NCBI GenBank assembly: GCA_910576205.1
Contig: CAJTHL010000001.1
Coordinates: 463,099-527,098, forward strand
Source of the DNA: Clostridia bacterium
GTDB lineage: Bacteria; Bacillota; Clostridia; Lachnospirales; Lachnospiraceae
Reading direction: 5' to 3'
Length of the DNA: 64,000 bases
Positions 54,139 to 63,583 of the stretch are shown one piece after another. Under the pieces are notes generated by a model. That model saw only the letters and a program-made list of their open reading frames with translations. It did no database searches and had not been told where the DNA came from. The translations under genes were made by a program, and so were the position numbers. Position 1 is the first letter of the stretch, and each line of letters opens with the position of its first letter.

Positions 54139-55684
54139 AGACGAACCCCTGGAGCTGAACGCCCTTTGCGCAATTCTTTCCTCCCAATGTCCAAAAATCC
54201 GCCAGGTGCAGGGATGCGGGGACGGGGATGCGGTCTGGGAGCTTCTGGAAACCTTTACCCCGGACATAATTCTCATGGATGTACACCTGGGAAATGTGGA
54301 TGGTATTGAGCTGTCCCAGGCTATTCTGGATAAATTCCCCTCCGTACGCATTATTGTCTTAACCGCGTTTGATCTGTTCACCTATGCCCAGAAAGCCCTT
54401 CACTACGGCCTGGCGGACTATCTGCTAAAGCCCGTATCCACCCCGGCGCTCCTTGCCTCCCTATCCAGGCAGATGGAATACCTGGAGCGGATACAGCAGG
54501 AGCTTCTGGCGCAGATTCGCCGGCAGCAGCACCTTTCTAAACTCCAGGACAGTTTCCTGTCCTCCTTTGTGGGCAACGTCATCTGCGACAATATCAATCC
54601 CGGCGCCAGGGATATCCTGGCACTCTCTGACCTGCCCACCGCCTCCATGCAGGTTTTTATCATTGCCCTGGAAACGGGAGACTATGAGGTCTCCTCCCTG
54701 GAAGCCGCCACCTTAAAAAAACTGGTGGTGGACAGCCTCCTCCCGAAAGCATCCGCTCTCTGCGTCCTGGCGGACTTTCTGGCCACTGCACAGATCGTGC
54801 TGTGTACCTTTTCAGACAGGGCGGATGAGGCCCGGGAAGCCCGGATGCTCTCCCATATCCAGCAGGCCATTTCCCAGGATTTCCATCTCTCCTACCGCGT
54901 CAGCGTGGGCGCGCCGGTTTCCTGCGTCTCCTCCCTTCCCCTGGAATATAAGAGGGCTCTGGGCGCTTTGCAGCTGACCGACAGCCCTCTGTGCAGTTAC
55001 CACGATCTCTTTTCTGTGGAGGAGGTCTCGTTTCCGGCTGCGGAATTTATCGACGCCCTCACCAACGCTCTTATCAGTATGGAGGAAAAGCAGCTGGGAG
55101 GGCGCCTGGAAGAGCTTCAAAAAACCGTTTGTGCCTCCAGCGCAGACTTCCCGGAAGCCCAGTCCAACTACATTACCGTCTGGGTGGAAACCATGCAGGA
55201 AATAAAAGTACGCCTCTCCCTAAACAGCCGTTTTTTTTCCGATGCGTCCCTAAAGCCGGTGGCCGACATGATCGCCGCCGGAAATCTGTCCCACCTGCAC
55301 GAGTGCTGTAAAATCCACTTCTCCCATATTCTGAAAAAGCTTAAGGAGGAACTGGAAGAAAAAAACAACTATACTGTACTGCGCACCCAGCGGTATATCG
55401 ACGCTCATTACAAGGAGCCTCTTACCCTGCAATCCATTTCAAAGGCGCTGCATATCAGCCCCTACTATCTCTGCCATATATTCAAGGAGAATACAGATTC
55501 CAGCGTCATGGAATACCTGAATACCAGCCGGATCAATGCCGCCAAAGAGCTGCTCAAGACAGAATCCGGAAGCGTAAAGGATATTGCCTTTGAGACCGGC
55601 TTTTCGGACCCCAACTATTTTTGCCGCGTTTTCAAGCGTGTTACGGGGATTACCCCTTCCGCCTTCCGGCGGCTGGACACATGA
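54116..55684 (+). CDS. YesN-type response regulator: receiver plus AraC domain
   Basis: 522 aa. Receiver with D55 in LMDVHLGNVDG and YLLKPVS. C-terminal AraC double HTH (LQSISKALHISPYYLCHIFKENT, VKDIAFETGFSDPNYFCRVFKRVTG). The ATG lies inside the kinase gene with AAAAGGAGG ahead, so translation is coupled. It probably activates both the sensing operon and the divergent transporter/URO-D operon. Confidence 0.94.
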   Translation: MHRVLIVEDEPLELNALCAILSSQCPKIRQVQGCGDGDAVWELLETFTPDIILMDVHLGNVDGIELSQAILDKFPSVRIIVLTAFDLFTYAQKALHYGLADYLLKPVSTPALLASLSRQMEYLERIQQELLAQIRRQQHLSKLQDSFLSSFVGNVICDNINPGARDILALSDLPTASMQVFIIALETGDYEVSSLEAATLKKLVVDSLLPKASALCVLADFLATAQIVLCTFSDRADEAREARMLSHIQQAISQDFHLSYRVSVGAPVSCVSSLPLEYKRALGALQLTDSPLCSYHDLFSVEEVSFPAAEFIDALTNALISMEEKQLGGRLEELQKTVCASSADFPEAQSNYITVWVETMQEIKVRLSLNSRFFSDASLKPVADMIAAGNLSHLHECCKIHFSHILKKLKEELEEKNNYTVLRTQRYIDAHYKEPLTLQSISKALHISPYYLCHIFKENTDSSVMEYLNTSRINAAKELLKTESGSVKDIAFETGFSDPNYFCRVFKRVTGITPSAFRRLDT

Positions 55685-55730
55685 CGCGTTTTTTCCGTAC
55701 GCGCCCGGTACTCTGGCAGCCAGAAGCGAC

Positions 55731-58178
55731 TCACTTCCCACCCAACACGTCCACCACCGGCATGTCCCGGATTTTCCTCACCGGCCCACTCACCGCCAGG
55801 ACAACAGACAACGCCATCATCACCAGGATAACGCTAAGCTCCCAAAGGGGCGCCTGCCATGGCTCCCCCCAGCGGGAGGTGACAAGACTTTGAAACAGAA
55901 GCCTGTTCAGCCACAGGCCCAGGGTACACCCGCAAACGCCTCCAGACACCGCGTAGGTAGCGGCCTCCGCCGCAACCATCCTCCATAGCTGTCCGCTGCC
56001 AAGGCCCACAGCCCGGAAGATCCCGTACTGGGTTTTCCTGGAGGAAACGCTCATGGCAATGCTGTTTACAATGTTAAAAACAGCAATGAGCGCAATCACA
56101 ACCAGGAATCCATAGATAAACAACCCAAAAGAATAGAAGCTTCCCCTCACATTGTTATTGCCCATGCGGCTGTCGGAAAATACAGCCTGGGGGCCTGCCA
56201 TCTGACGGATTTCCTGTACATCCTTCTCTGATGCCTCCCTTGTAAGCTGGATATCCACAACCGTGTAGCCACTCTTAGTCTCCCCTGTCAGATTGTCGAA
56301 GGTTTCCTCTGAGCAGATCACCGTCCCCCCTTCTGCCGTTCCATTAAAGGGACATTCCGTGACCACTCCCACAATCCGGATTTCCTCCATTCCCTGGCTT
56401 CCCTGGACAAGAATCACATCTCCCGCCCTTATTCCTCCCTGGGGACCAGATACCGCCAGGCCGGTTCCCGTCTGCCCAAAGACTTCTTTCACGGACCCCT
56501 CCAGCAGATATTTTTTTGCCCATTCAAACTGATGTTCTTCGTAAGAGACCAGATCTATGGTCCCTTTTGTTCCTCCTGTTACCGCAGGCGTTCCACTGGC
56601 AACTTTTCTTCCATATACCCGCTTCACAGCCGGGTTTTCCTTTAAGGCGCTTACCAGACTTTCCTCTATGGGATGGGCCGGGTCCGGGCTTATAACGGAC
56701 AGGTCTTCCGCCCAGGGCCGCATGGGGGTAAGCGCATGGTTCATAAAATCCACCGTCACGGAAAAGGACAGAAACAACATAATGGACAAGGCAAAAGAGC
56801 CTGTCATCAACAGGAAATTCTTCCGGCTGGCCCTGGCATGATGAATTCCAAGAGCCGTATCCACCTTGAAGCTCCTTGCGTAAGCCCAGGGGCGCACCGG
56901 CTTAAGGCCGCCTGCGTTCCCGGACACCACCGCCAGAGGCGACACCCGGGAGGCTCTCCTTGCAGGCGTCTGGGCCGCAAGAAGCACGGTTCCGATTCCT
57001 GCCAGGACACCCACCAGAATACCTGGTACACTGAGCCCAAAGACAGGCATTTTTCCGAAATAGGCCGGCCCCAGAAGCCGCAGAATCCCGCACAGCGCCC
57101 AGATCACCGCCACCCCTGCCGCTACACCCAGGGGAATGGCCGTCCTGCACCAGTAGAGGGCCTCCTTTCGCACCAGGCGGATCACCTGTTCCGGCGTTGC
57201 GCCGATACAGCGAAGCATACCGTAAAATTCCGTCCTTGCAGCCACATTGCTGTTTAAGCTGCTGGTAATCATCAGAATCCCCGCCAGCATCACCAGGAAA
57301 AACAGCAGCGCCGCCGCTCCATAAATACGCGTCATAAACGCTTCCCCGCTCTGTCCCATAAGGCCCAGAAGCGCCGTATTTTCCCCTATCTGCTCCACCG
57401 AAAGCCCATACTGCGCTTTAATGCCGTCAATGATTTCCCGTATCCTCCTATCCCCGGAAAACTGCAGATACAACACATCATCCCGGACGGAAGCGCTCTC
57501 ATTTTCCAGGCTGGGGCTTAAGAGATGAAAGCCCTCAGAGGATAAAAACACGCCGTAGGTGTCGTCCTCCATAATCTTGGAAGTATTTTTCATAAACCCG
57601 GAAATCACAAAGGGATACGTCTCTTTGTCTGGCGTGCGGATGCCGATCCTGTCTCCAATCCTAAGGCCCGACAATGCGGAGGCATTCTGCGTCACCAGGA
57701 CTTCTCTCTCTGACCTGGGAAATACGCCCTCCTGGATCTCATCCTCCATGATTTCCCGGAGAAAACTCTCCTCAGCGCCACAGATCACCACTTTCCTGTC
57801 AGCCGCGTTCTCTTCCAGATCCATAGGCTCCCCGCCGGACACAGAGCCTTTCTCCTCCACCCCGGCCATATCCCGGGGGGATAAAAGCGTATAATCCTCC
57901 TGGCCGCTGTAGTTGAGAACTCCATACCAGGAAGAAGTCCTGACCTCCGGCCGGGCACAGATTAGGGCGGCCGTCTCCTCGTCTACATTTTTCAATATCA
58001 CATGCCAGTTTCCATATCGTTCCCTGGCCTCTATCATCTGGCTTCGGATAAACATATCCGCCATGCCAAAGATCACCGTAATAAGGAATACTGCCAGAAC
58101 AATGCAGAATATGCACATCCGGTTCTGTTTTCTGTGAACCCTTGCGGAAATGGGGACAAGCTTAAGATAACTTTTCAT
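55731..58178 (-). CDS. FtsX-family ABC exporter permease
   Basis: 815 aa. One N-terminal membrane helix, a large outer domain (about residues 45-250), a first FtsX domain of three helices (about 280-400), a second outer domain, and a second FtsX domain at the C-terminus (about 690-800). SMSVSSRKTQYGIFRAVGLG is the FtsX coupling block. It overlaps the ATPase gene by 17 nt. Pairs of this kind export or detach lipids, lipoproteins or peptides; the substrate is unknown. It is controlled with the HK/OmpR pair upstream. Confidence 0.9.
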   Translation of the reverse strand: MKSYLKLVPISARVHRKQNRMCIFCIVLAVFLITVIFGMADMFIRSQMIEARERYGNWHVILKNVDEETAALICARPEVRTSSWYGVLNYSGQEDYTLLSPRDMAGVEEKGSVSGGEPMDLEENAADRKVVICGAEESFLREIMEDEIQEGVFPRSEREVLVTQNASALSGLRIGDRIGIRTPDKETYPFVISGFMKNTSKIMEDDTYGVFLSSEGFHLLSPSLENESASVRDDVLYLQFSGDRRIREIIDGIKAQYGLSVEQIGENTALLGLMGQSGEAFMTRIYGAAALLFFLVMLAGILMITSSLNSNVAARTEFYGMLRCIGATPEQVIRLVRKEALYWCRTAIPLGVAAGVAVIWALCGILRLLGPAYFGKMPVFGLSVPGILVGVLAGIGTVLLAAQTPARRASRVSPLAVVSGNAGGLKPVRPWAYARSFKVDTALGIHHARASRKNFLLMTGSFALSIMLFLSFSVTVDFMNHALTPMRPWAEDLSVISPDPAHPIEESLVSALKENPAVKRVYGRKVASGTPAVTGGTKGTIDLVSYEEHQFEWAKKYLLEGSVKEVFGQTGTGLAVSGPQGGIRAGDVILVQGSQGMEEIRIVGVVTECPFNGTAEGGTVICSEETFDNLTGETKSGYTVVDIQLTREASEKDVQEIRQMAGPQAVFSDSRMGNNNVRGSFYSFGLFIYGFLVVIALIAVFNIVNSIAMSVSSRKTQYGIFRAVGLGSGQLWRMVAAEAATYAVSGGVCGCTLGLWLNRLLFQSLVTSRWGEPWQAPLWELSVILVMMALSVVLAVSGPVRKIRDMPVVDVLGGK

Positions 58179-58857
58179 CGGCTTTCCCTCCCAGATCTGT
58201 AAGAATCCCGTCTGCCACCCGAAGCACCCGGTCTGCCGAGGCCGCCAGATTCATGTTGTGGGTAATCATGAGAATGGTCTGCTGATAATGGCGGGAAGCC
58301 CTCATAAGCAGCTCCATGACATCCTGACTGTTTTTGCTGTCCAGATTTCCCGTGGGTTCATCCGCCAGCACCATTTTGGGCTTTGTAATCAAGGCCCGCC
58401 CAATGGCCACCCTCTGTTGCTGGCCGCCGGACAGCTGGCCTGGCAGATGACGGCGGCGGTCCTTTAACCCCAGCACCTCCAGTATCTCCTCCAGAGCCTC
58501 CGTGTCCGGTTTCCGATAGTCCAGCAGAAGGGGAAACACAATATTCTGCTCCACATCCAGCTCCGGAACAAGTTGAAAGGCCTGAAAAATAAAACCGATA
58601 TGACGCCGCCGGAAGATGGTGCGCTCTTCCTCCCTCATGGCAAACAGATCCTGTCCGTCCACATAGACTTTACCGGAGGTGGGCGCGTCAAGGGCCCCCA
58701 GGCAGTTTAGAAGCGTGCTTTTGCCGGAGCCGGATTCCCCGGTCACCACCGTAAATTCTCCCCTCTCCAGGGAAAAGGAGACTTTTTTCAAGGCCTCCAC
58801 CTTTGCTTCTCCCTTCCCGTAAATCTTACCTAAATTTTCCGCTCTTAAAATTTCCAT
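58162..58857 (-). CDS. MacB/LolD-type ABC exporter ATPase
   Basis: 231 aa from the ATG at 58857, with GGAGG 11 nt ahead. Walker [11 protein letters not shown] loop FIFQAFQLV, signature LSGGQQQR, Walker [13 protein letters not shown]. It belongs to the group that pairs with FtsX-type permeases. A 93-bp gap before it carries a direct repeat that may bind the response regulator. Confidence 0.94.
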   Translation of the reverse strand: MEILRAENLGKIYGKGEAKVEALKKVSFSLERGEFTVVTGESGSGKSTLLNCLGALDAPTSGKVYVDGQDLFAMREEERTIFRRRHIGFIFQAFQLVPELDVEQNIVFPLLLDYRKPDTEALEEILEVLGLKDRRRHLPGQLSGGQQQRVAIGRALITKPKMVLADEPTGNLDSKNSQDVMELLMRASRHYQQTILMITHNMNLAASADRVLRVADGILTDLGGKADEKLS

Positions 58858-58925
58858 TGCGTTAGCGCCTCCTTTTTCTGTACAGCAGACCTGGATCTCT
58901 GCCATGTAAACAGGATAGCAGGCGC

Positions 58926-58961
58926 AGCTTACAATCTGGTGAATTTCAGCTTACGATTCTG
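58926..58961. promoter_or_regulatory. 22-bp-spaced direct repeat AGCTTAC(A/G)AT upstream of the ABC exporter
   Basis: AGCTTACAAT (58926) and AGCTTACGAT (58948) are spaced 22 bp, two turns. On the minus strand they read ATTGTAAGCT / ATCGTAAGCT and lie 70-100 bp before the ATPase start; the second copy overlaps the stop of the kinase gene. OmpR-type regulators bind direct half-sites in such phase. Confidence 0.5.
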
Positions 58962-60225
58962 TAAGGAAGGCCAGCATAAACGCTGTTCCCTCACCGGGGG
59001 TACTTTTAAGGGAGAGAAATCCTCCCTGCCCCTCCACGATTGCTTTTGCCAGGGGAAGCCCCAGCCCCACTCCCTGCCTGTCCGAAGCGCCGGGGCTTCT
59101 GTAAAAACGCTTGAAAATATGGGGCAGTTCATCCGGGGAAATCCCGCTTCCGTTATCCGAAATCACAATGCGGAGCATTCCCGGAATTTTTTCCCAGGAA
59201 ATCCGGATTTTTCCCCCTGGCTCCGTGTGATCCAGGGCGTTCTTCACAATATTTCCAATAGCCTCCCCGGTCCAGGTCTCATCGCACACCAGAATTTCTT
59301 CCCGGGGGCCCGACAGAAGCAGCTCCTTCCCCTCTTTCTCCGCCCGGGTGGTCAGTTCCCTTAGGGACTCTGTCATAAGACGGGACAGAGGACACGGTTC
59401 TCTGTCAAAAGAAACGCTGCCCGCATCCAGCCGGGCAATCTTCAGTATCAGGAGAATCAGCCGCTCCATGCGCCCCAGAGCCTGCCCTGCCTTTGCAGAA
59501 AATTTTCTTATCACCTCTGGATTCTCCGGCTCTCCCTCCATGATTTCCTGGTACATCAGAAGGGCCGACAGAGGCGTCTTTAGCTGATGGGAAATATTGG
59601 AAATTATTTCCCGCAAGGTTTCCTTTGCCTTTTGTTCCGCTTCATTTTTTGCCTTCAGCATAGTGGTCAAGCGCTCCACTGACACAAACATCCGGTAGAG
59701 GGTTCCCTCCCCCGCCTGGGGCAGACGCCGGGAATAATCCCCCCTTGCAAACTCTGCAAGCACTTCCTCCGCCCGGCGGCAAAGGCGCTCCCGCTTCCAG
59801 AGCAGGCTTACTATCCCGCCTAGAAGAAAAAGGGACAGCCCTGCCCCCAAAAGCAGCGCCATCCTGCCTGTCATGCTCTGAAATACCTGGATCGCAGGCA
59901 GAAATTCCACCGGCATCTGTTTTGTATAGCCTGATTTTGCAAGAAATTCCTCTCCCGCCTCCTGCTGTGCCCGGTCCCCGGCCGAAAGCCCCTCCCGCTC
60001 TGCCCCGTGTTTCCAGGCGTCTGCCAATGCCCGGGCAACGGTTTCCCCGGAAACCCCCTGTTCCAGAAGGGAGGCGGCAAAAACCCTGTCATGAGTCAGA
60101 AGCATGTCTTTTGCCGCCCCTGTCTGCCAGTTCCTGAAAAGCATTCCCAACAGCAGAAAAAGCAGAAGCCAGGCCAGGAGAAGCCTGCCAAATCCTCTTA
60201 CCTCTCTGTCCGCAAACAGGCTCAT
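58951..60225 (-). CDS. HAMP-containing sensor histidine kinase
   Basis: 424 aa from the ATG at 60225, with GGAGGGAG ahead. Membrane helices are at about residues 13-31 and 122-144; the region between, about 90 residues, would be the sensor. The phosphoacceptor is H213 in NISHQLKTPLS, and the ATPase domain has GNIVKNALDHT, DNGSGIS and GVGLGLPLAKAI. It overlaps the regulator gene by 4 nt (ATGA). The ABC exporter is its probable target operon. Confidence 0.93.
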   Translation of the reverse strand: MSLFADREVRGFGRLLLAWLLLFLLLGMLFRNWQTGAAKDMLLTHDRVFAASLLEQGVSGETVARALADAWKHGAEREGLSAGDRAQQEAGEEFLAKSGYTKQMPVEFLPAIQVFQSMTGRMALLLGAGLSLFLLGGIVSLLWKRERLCRRAEEVLAEFARGDYSRRLPQAGEGTLYRMFVSVERLTTMLKAKNEAEQKAKETLREIISNISHQLKTPLSALLMYQEIMEGEPENPEVIRKFSAKAGQALGRMERLILLILKIARLDAGSVSFDREPCPLSRLMTESLRELTTRAEKEGKELLLSGPREEILVCDETWTGEAIGNIVKNALDHTEPGGKIRISWEKIPGMLRIVISDNGSGISPDELPHIFKRFYRSPGASDRQGVGLGLPLAKAIVEGQGGFLSLKSTPGEGTAFMLAFLTES

Positions 60226-60920
60226 TCTCCCTCCTCCTTCCACTGATATCCAAAGCCCCGCACCGTAACAAGACGCTTGGGACTGGAGGGCTCATCCTCG
60301 ATTTTCTCCCGCAGACGTCTTATGTAAACTGATACAGTATTGTCGTCCACAAACTCCCCGTCTTTGTCCCACAGCTCCTCCAGAATCTGGCTGCGGGAAA
60401 CAATCCGGTTAGCATTTCTCACCAGCAGGCTGAGGAGACGGTATTCCCCGCCTGTGAGCTCCAGGCTCCTTCCCCCCAGCCACACCCGGCTTCCGGGAAA
60501 ATCAATCCTTAAGTCCCCGCACTCCAGAATGTCTGTGTTTCTCTGCTCCGGGATGCCCCTTCTGCGAAGCAGCGCCCGGATACGGGAACAGAGCTCCCCG
60601 ATGCGAAAAGGCTTGGAGACATAGTCGTCCCCGCCGCTGTCCAGTCCCCGGATTACCTGCACCTCCTCATCCGCAGCGGTCAGAAAGAGGATGGGCACAG
60701 AGCTTCCCCTTCTGCGCACTCTCTCGCAGACCTCAAACCCTGTTCCATCCGGAAGGGCCACGTCCAGTATCATCAAATCGTAGGCGTCTATATTCTCCAG
60801 GCAGGCGATGGCCTCTCCGACTGTCCCTGCAACGGACACCTCAAATCCGTTTTTCCCAAGAGCGTATTTCAGTCCGTCTACCAGGCTTATATCATCCTCC
60901 AGCAGCAATATCCGGCTCAT
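60222..60920 (-). CDS. OmpR-family response regulator
   Basis: 232 aa from the ATG at 60920; the extended frame upstream has no ribosome site and overlaps the preceding gene. Receiver D53 in LMILDVALPDG, K102 in VSKPFR. The winged helix is at about 130-230 (LTGGEYRLLSLLV, DNTVSVYIRRLREKI, VRGFGYQW). It forms a pair with the kinase that follows. It probably regulates the exporter at 55731-58857. Confidence 0.94.
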   Translation of the reverse strand: MSRILLLEDDISLVDGLKYALGKNGFEVSVAGTVGEAIACLENIDAYDLMILDVALPDGTGFEVCERVRRRGSSVPILFLTAADEEVQVIRGLDSGGDDYVSKPFRIGELCSRIRALLRRRGIPEQRNTDILECGDLRIDFPGSRVWLGGRSLELTGGEYRLLSLLVRNANRIVSRSQILEELWDKDGEFVDDNTVSVYIRRLREKIEDEPSSPKRLVTVRGFGYQWKEEGE

Positions 60921-61000
60921 ATTACAATCTCCTTCTAAAATCTTTTGCGGCTTTTTCCGCGTCCTCTTAAGGAACCTGCTTTCTCCCAGCACCAGTTCCT

Positions 61001-62410
61001 CTACTCCACCACTTGAAGATAGCTGCTGATGCAATACAAGGTCTGCCCGTTGTATTCCACACGGGACCAGCCCATATCCGACACTCCGGTGCGGACAATG
61101 ACCTCCCCGTTTGTAAGCTTTACAATTACCTCCGAGGGGGCTTCTATACTGGGGCGGTTCCGCAGGTTTGTCACTTCCTTGGCTGTCACATTCTCGGAAA
61201 CCGTGGTAAATTTTGTCTTAAACTCACTCTCCGGCTCCTTTACGGGAGGCTTATAAGAGAGATCCGTGGTAAGGATGCTGGAAACCGCATACAGAACCTG
61301 CCCGTTGTACTCCACACGTGACCAGCCATTGTTCCCCTTTCCTGTGCGAAGGGCAGTCTCCCCATTCATAAGCTTTGCCACCACATTGCTGTCGTCCCCC
61401 TGGTCCATGGCCCTGCGCAGATTTGCCTCCTCTTTGGCAGTCACCTGCTCCTTAACCTCCTCAAATTCCACGCCCACCTCCGGGTTGGCCGCCACCGGGG
61501 CCGCTGCTCCCTCCACCTTTGCGGACGCGGCTTTGGAATATCCGAAATAAGCCACGTTGAGGTCTACCGGGGCGGAGATACCCGGCACGCTTCCCTGGTT
61601 GGTATACTGCCACATGGCGCATTTTCCGGTATAGGAGAGCTTCTCCACTTCCGGATAGGACGGGGCGGAATACTGGGCCACCCACATGCGGTATCCGGAC
61701 TCCAATCCTCTGGTATCCCAGAGACTGCTTCCCTCCAGCTCGTTTCTGGAAGCATAAAACATGCCTGTGTAGCCCTGGGCCTCCACCTCATCCAGAAATG
61801 CCCGTGCAATCTGAGAGCGCTCCTCCACGGTGAGCCCATGCTGACGGCTGGATTCCTCCTGGAATCCCTCGCAGTTATAGGCTACCGGGTAGGTGACGGG
61901 ATAGCCCGCCAGCAGATCACAGGCCCACCGGGCCTCCTCCCTGGCCTCCTCCTCCGACACCGCCGTGGAAAAGAAATACGCCCCCAGATACATGCCGTTT
62001 GCAGCCGCCTCCTGGAGATTATACCGGGCGCAGGCGTCCTCCTCAATCTCCCCGCTTCCCGCCCTCCGATACCCCAGGCGCACCATGACAAAGTCAAGTC
62101 CCTGGGAGGCCTCCTGCCAGCGGATGTTTCCCTGGTACTCCGATACGTCAATTCCCACCGTGGTATCCATTGTCTCCGTGCCGACTTCCTTTACGGTGCT
62201 GACCGGCTCCTCCTGCTCTTCGCCGTCCTCCTCCCCGGTATTCACGGGGTTTTCTTCCTCCATGGGGATTTCCGGCTCCTCCACCGCATCCACGACAGGT
62301 TCGGCCTCCTTGCGGCCCCCTGCCATAAGAACCGCCGCCAGGATAATAAGCAGGGCAAAAACCACTGCAACCTCAATTAATATTATCTGTTTCTTCCGTT
62401 TATCTGACAT
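61001..62410 (-). CDS. Membrane-anchored GH25-like protein with two C-terminal SH3-type repeats
   Basis: 469 aa. N-terminal membrane anchor (residues 9-30), acidic linker (33-80), GH25 lysozyme-like barrel (about 85-290), then two bacterial SH3-type repeats, about 325-385 and 405-469 (both contain ANLRR or TNLRN and GWSRVEYNGQ). GIDVSEYQG supplies the first aspartate (D88). Where the catalytic D-x-E motif is expected the sequence is N179-C180-E181 (VAYNCEGF), so one acid is replaced. It may be a cell-wall-binding or weakly active muramidase outside the cell. It is transcribed toward the two-component genes and divergent from the 62575 gene. Confidence 0.85.
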   Translation of the reverse strand: MSDKRKKQIILIEVAVVFALLIILAAVLMAGGRKEAEPVVDAVEEPEIPMEEENPVNTGEEDGEEQEEPVSTVKEVGTETMDTTVGIDVSEYQGNIRWQEASQGLDFVMVRLGYRRAGSGEIEEDACARYNLQEAAANGMYLGAYFFSTAVSEEEAREEARWACDLLAGYPVTYPVAYNCEGFQEESSRQHGLTVEERSQIARAFLDEVEAQGYTGMFYASRNELEGSSLWDTRGLESGYRMWVAQYSAPSYPEVEKLSYTGKCAMWQYTNQGSVPGISAPVDLNVAYFGYSKAASAKVEGAAAPVAANPEVGVEFEEVKEQVTAKEEANLRRAMDQGDDSNVVAKLMNGETALRTGKGNNGWSRVEYNGQVLYAVSSILTTDLSYKPPVKEPESEFKTKFTTVSENVTAKEVTNLRNRPSIEAPSEVIVKLTNGEVIVRTGVSDMGWSRVEYNGQTLYCISSYLQVVE

Positions 62411-62574
62411 CTATTTTCATCTCCTTGTCAGAATTCATTATACTTTATATTGTGGAAATATACCATCCCTTCTTTCCTGGCAGAATGAAAACCTGTTTTC
62501 TTAAGTATTCTGTAAATTTTCCGATATATATAATAAGATATTTTAGCAGATTTAACCAGGAAAGAGGTGATTTT

Positions 62575-63486
62575 TTGGATTTTACAGCGATTGGTTCCCT
62601 ACACGCATATACAAAGAACATGGCCATGGAAATGAAATGGCAGCAGAAGAAATCCTCCGGGGACTTTAAAGCAGACGGCACGAAAACCGTGGAGGAATGG
62701 CTGAAAAAGCAGCAGGAGGAAGCTACCCAGTCCCAGTCCACAGACTCCAAGCTGAAAGCGCAGATTGATCTGAAACTGAAATCCGGCAAGAAGCTGACCT
62801 ATGAAGAATTGGAGTATCTCAAAAACCACGATCCCCAGGGCTACCAGAAAGCCCGGGAAATCCAGATGGAGCGGGAGGCCTTTGAGCAGGATTTAAAGCG
62901 GTGCAAAACCAAGGAGGACGTACAGCGGCTTAAGATGAAGCATGTAGCCGCCTCCTTAAGCGTGGTAACCAGCGTCGAAAACAACCCCAACATCCCCAAA
63001 GGCCAGAAGCTGGGGATTATTATGCAGGAAAACCAGAAGATGAACGCTATCTCCGATGCCACAAACGAGTTTGTAAAGCAGGGGGGATACTCCAGACTTC
63101 CCACAGAAGCGGAGAAAGCACAGGCGGAAAAAGACCAGAAGGAAGCCGAAATGGCCGAAAAGGGTCTGGACAAGGACGGCAACAAGCTGGAAGATTCGGA
63201 AGAGACCGGGGAATCCAAAGAAGAGGATTCCCACGAGGAAATTCCCGCTACAAAGGACGAAACCGCAGATACCCAGCAGACTGCTGCCAGACTGGAAGTT
63301 ATTGAGAAGCCAGAGGTTCCCTCCTCCCGGGATAGCAAATCCGCAGTCCTTGATCGCGTAATGACCCGCCAGCAGGCGGAATCCACTCCCCAGGCCCTCA
63401 AAGTAAAGCGGGCCAAGGCCCAGGCCGCTTATGCACGGGTCAATACCGGGGCAGAGTCTGTTTCTGTATTGGATGTGAAAAAATAA
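62575..63486 (+). CDS. Highly charged protein of unknown function
   Basis: 303 aa from a TTG at 62575, chosen because GAAAGAGGTG lies 6 nt ahead; the in-frame sequence further upstream is AT-rich promoter (TATAAT at 62529-62534). The protein is rich in Lys, Glu and Gln and almost all predicted helix, with a disordered acidic middle (about residues 200-255). There is no signal peptide or membrane segment. GKKLTYEELEYLKNHDPQGYQKAREI is the most distinctive part (about residues 68-93). I recognise no family. It has its own terminator. Confidence 0.7.
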   Translation: MDFTAIGSLHAYTKNMAMEMKWQQKKSSGDFKADGTKTVEEWLKKQQEEATQSQSTDSKLKAQIDLKLKSGKKLTYEELEYLKNHDPQGYQKAREIQMEREAFEQDLKRCKTKEDVQRLKMKHVAASLSVVTSVENNPNIPKGQKLGIIMQENQKMNAISDATNEFVKQGGYSRLPTEAEKAQAEKDQKEAEMAEKGLDKDGNKLEDSEETGESKEEDSHEEIPATKDETADTQQTAARLEVIEKPEVPSSRDSKSAVLDRVMTRQQAESTPQALKVKRAKAQAAYARVNTGAESVSVLDVKK

Positions 63487-63497
63487 TCCTGTAGCGC

Positions 63498-63546
63498 AAC
63501 CCCCTTTTGTCAGGCAAAACAAAAGTCTAACAAAAGGGGTTATTTC
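63498..63546 (+). terminator. Terminator after the charged protein gene
   Basis: AACCCCCTTTTGT pairs with ACAAAAGGGGTT (63498-63510 and 63530-63541) with a 19-nt loop, followed by ATTTCTG. Confidence 0.75.
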
Positions 63547-63583
63547 TGTATCTGGAAGAAAAATCTACTCAGCAGAGCTTAAA

